Shown here piece by piece: positions 8,001 to 8,243 of a stretch of 8,243 nucleotides of DNA; the stretch's first letter is position 1, and each line of letters begins with the position of its first letter. Under the pieces are notes generated by a model. It had not been told where the DNA came from, searched no databases, and worked only from the letters and a program-made list of their open reading frames with translations. The DNA comes from an uncultured Burkholderiaceae bacterium (GTDB taxonomy: Bacteria; Pseudomonadota; Gammaproteobacteria; Burkholderiales; Burkholderiaceae_C): positions 1 to 8,243 of the forward strand of contig CALIDR010000046.1 in assembly GCA_938022295.1 (NCBI GenBank). The letters are read 5' to 3'. A program made the position numbers and the translations under genes.

Positions 8001-8243
8001 AGCCCGGGAAGTGCGCGCCGGCGGGCGGCGGCTCACCCAGGTGGTGGCCGACGTGCGGCGCCCGCGCGCGGGGCCGTGGCGCGCGGCGGTGTCGGCCGAC
8101 CAGCTCTCGGGCACCGTCGAGTGGCGCCGCGGCAGCGAAGGCGGCGCCGGCGCGGTGCGCGCGCGGCTGGCGCGGCTGGCGCTGCCGCCGGCCGAAGGCG
8201 CTGCCGGCACCGCCGCGCCGCCGGCCCGGCCGCCGGCGGCGAT
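5029..8243 (+). CDS. yhdP: YhdP/TIGR02099-family AsmA-like envelope protein (C-terminus cut by window edge)
   Basis: This is a very large inner-membrane-anchored periplasmic protein of the AsmA-like group. E. coli YhdP (1266 residues) acts with TamB and YdbH in phospholipid transport to the outer membrane. I translated all 1071 visible codons and found no stop. The N-terminus has a basic, Trp-rich stretch (RWRWWWR, 20-26) and one membrane helix at about 27-46, then ILPNARAWLPQIEQRATRAL, the usual entry to the periplasmic part. The rest is repetitive beta-rich sequence. The family signature GLTVDLPAPLAKP lies at 864-876, and a later conserved segment reads QLSGTVEWR near 1025-1033. A glycine-rich loop spans 968-979. 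At the cut the frame is entering an Ala/Pro-rich stretch, probably the variable linker before the C-terminal domain, so 200-350 residues are missing. ATG 5029 is preferred; ATG 5065 (Met13) also precedes the helix. Neither has a clear ribosome binding site. Confidence 0.9.
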   Translation, partial: MPSSRVLFDAASMPLPRPSRWRWWWRIALALVLAAWSLWLLAWLTLHWGILPNARAWLPQIEQRATRALGVPVRIGDVQVRTGRWVPAVELRDVVLLDAEGREALRLDRVAAALAARSLLTLDWRLQQVVLDGAVLEVRRDAAGAVHVAGFPLDAGGGGDDGALAGWFFRQREFVVRDGRVRWVDEKRAAPPLELQAVDIVVRNGARRHEFRLDATPPVEWGERFSLRGRFTAPLLGERDAWRRWSGSVYAELPRVDVARLREHATLPFDWSAGEGALRAWVDVAQGEPTAATLDVAARDVALRLAADLAPLQLRQAQGRFTGRRDADALNLAATGFGFVDAEGRTWPRSDLRVALRQRRDGGPDAPVTGGELRADRLDLGLLAMLGGRVPLGVPTRALLDELRPAGVVEALQVRWDGPVDAPSQFRVQARASGLAIAAGPLPAEGLGRPGWSGATIEFDATERGGRAQLAIADGVLVLPGVFEQPAVPLQRLAAGLEWRIEPAGDAAAPRVEVRVRDARFANADARGSFDAAWRTGDGTGFGPGGRYPGRLELNGRLDAARADAVARYLPLGLPESTRRYVERAVRGGRLSEGRFRVDGDLWEFPFAGPGSGVFRVTARASDVDFAYVPDEPGWVSPWPAFAAVAGELEFDRASMTVRDGVGRFYGVELGGVTATIADLVGAPVLQLDGLAQGPAADLLRYLEASPVGGWLDHVLAQTTATGRGRLRLALSVPLTDPERSTVRGTLALDGNDVRIAAGVPLLAQARGEIDFTGDGFALRDVRARALGGELELAGGTDGDGALRLEARGRAQADALRTYARAEAPAWAALAATLGGSAAYRLRLDWAADGRGGPAFELASDLVGLTVDLPAPLAKPADAAWPLQVSATPVPAPAGPLRDDWRLALGPLLDVHLRREHGADERVTVLAGGIGVGRAAPPPEAGVAVAATLDRLDVDAWRTALDRLGVLGGGTGGGPGGGGWAGELPQRLALEAREVRAGGRRLTQVVADVRRPRAGPWRAAVSADQLSGTVEWRRGSEGGAGAVRARLARLALPPAEGAAGTAAPPARPPAA
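7932..7965 (+). repeat. Short GGTGGC-rich tandem repeat coding a glycine loop
   Basis: The unit CGGGTGGTGGC occurs at 7940-7950 and again at 7952-7962, a 12-base period, with a partial copy (GCGGTGGC) just before. It encodes GGGTGGGPGGGG inside the yhdP-like protein, residues 968-979. It uses GGT glycine codons five times in a dozen codons, whereas the rest of the gene almost always uses GGC or GGG. This suggests a local slippage expansion. The period keeps the reading frame. Confidence 0.6.

Overview
This is a very GC-rich window, well over 70% G+C by eye, with G/C filling almost every third codon position. It reads as chromosomal housekeeping DNA from a betaproteobacterium, most likely Burkholderiales. 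The placement rests on the sequence style of GlnE and on glnE standing divergently beside a yhdP-type gene. I see no mobile elements, RNA genes, CRISPR array, phage genes or compositional islands.

Left arm, minus strand, positions 4891 down to 1: four genes read one after another. They are glnE (adenylyltransferase/deadenylylase that controls glutamine synthetase), a rhombosortase-type rhomboid intramembrane protease, an EamA/DMT-family 10-helix transporter, and a glutathione S-transferase cut by the left edge. Spacing is operon-like: the protease overlaps the end of glnE by about 22 bases, the transporter starts 9 bases after the protease, and the transferase starts 32 bases after the transporter. 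No terminator-like structure separates them. Only glnE has a clear regulatory role. The other three look like cargo sharing its transcript, and no common pathway is evident.

Divergent control region, 4892-5028: 137 bases between the glnE and yhdP starts. The only promoter-like signal I find is an extended -10 facing right at about 4911-4919. Neither flanking gene has a strong ribosome binding site.

Right arm, plus strand, 5029 to the end: one long reading frame with no stop for 1071 complete codons. It is a YhdP/TIGR02099-type AsmA-like inner-membrane protein involved in envelope lipid homeostasis, cut by the right edge. I checked it codon by codon. Long open frames antisense to it and to glnE are high-GC artefacts.

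The least ordinary item is the rhombosortase in the glnE operon. No protein with a GlyGly-CTERM tail is visible here, so its substrates must lie elsewhere. I found no convincing novel multi-gene system.
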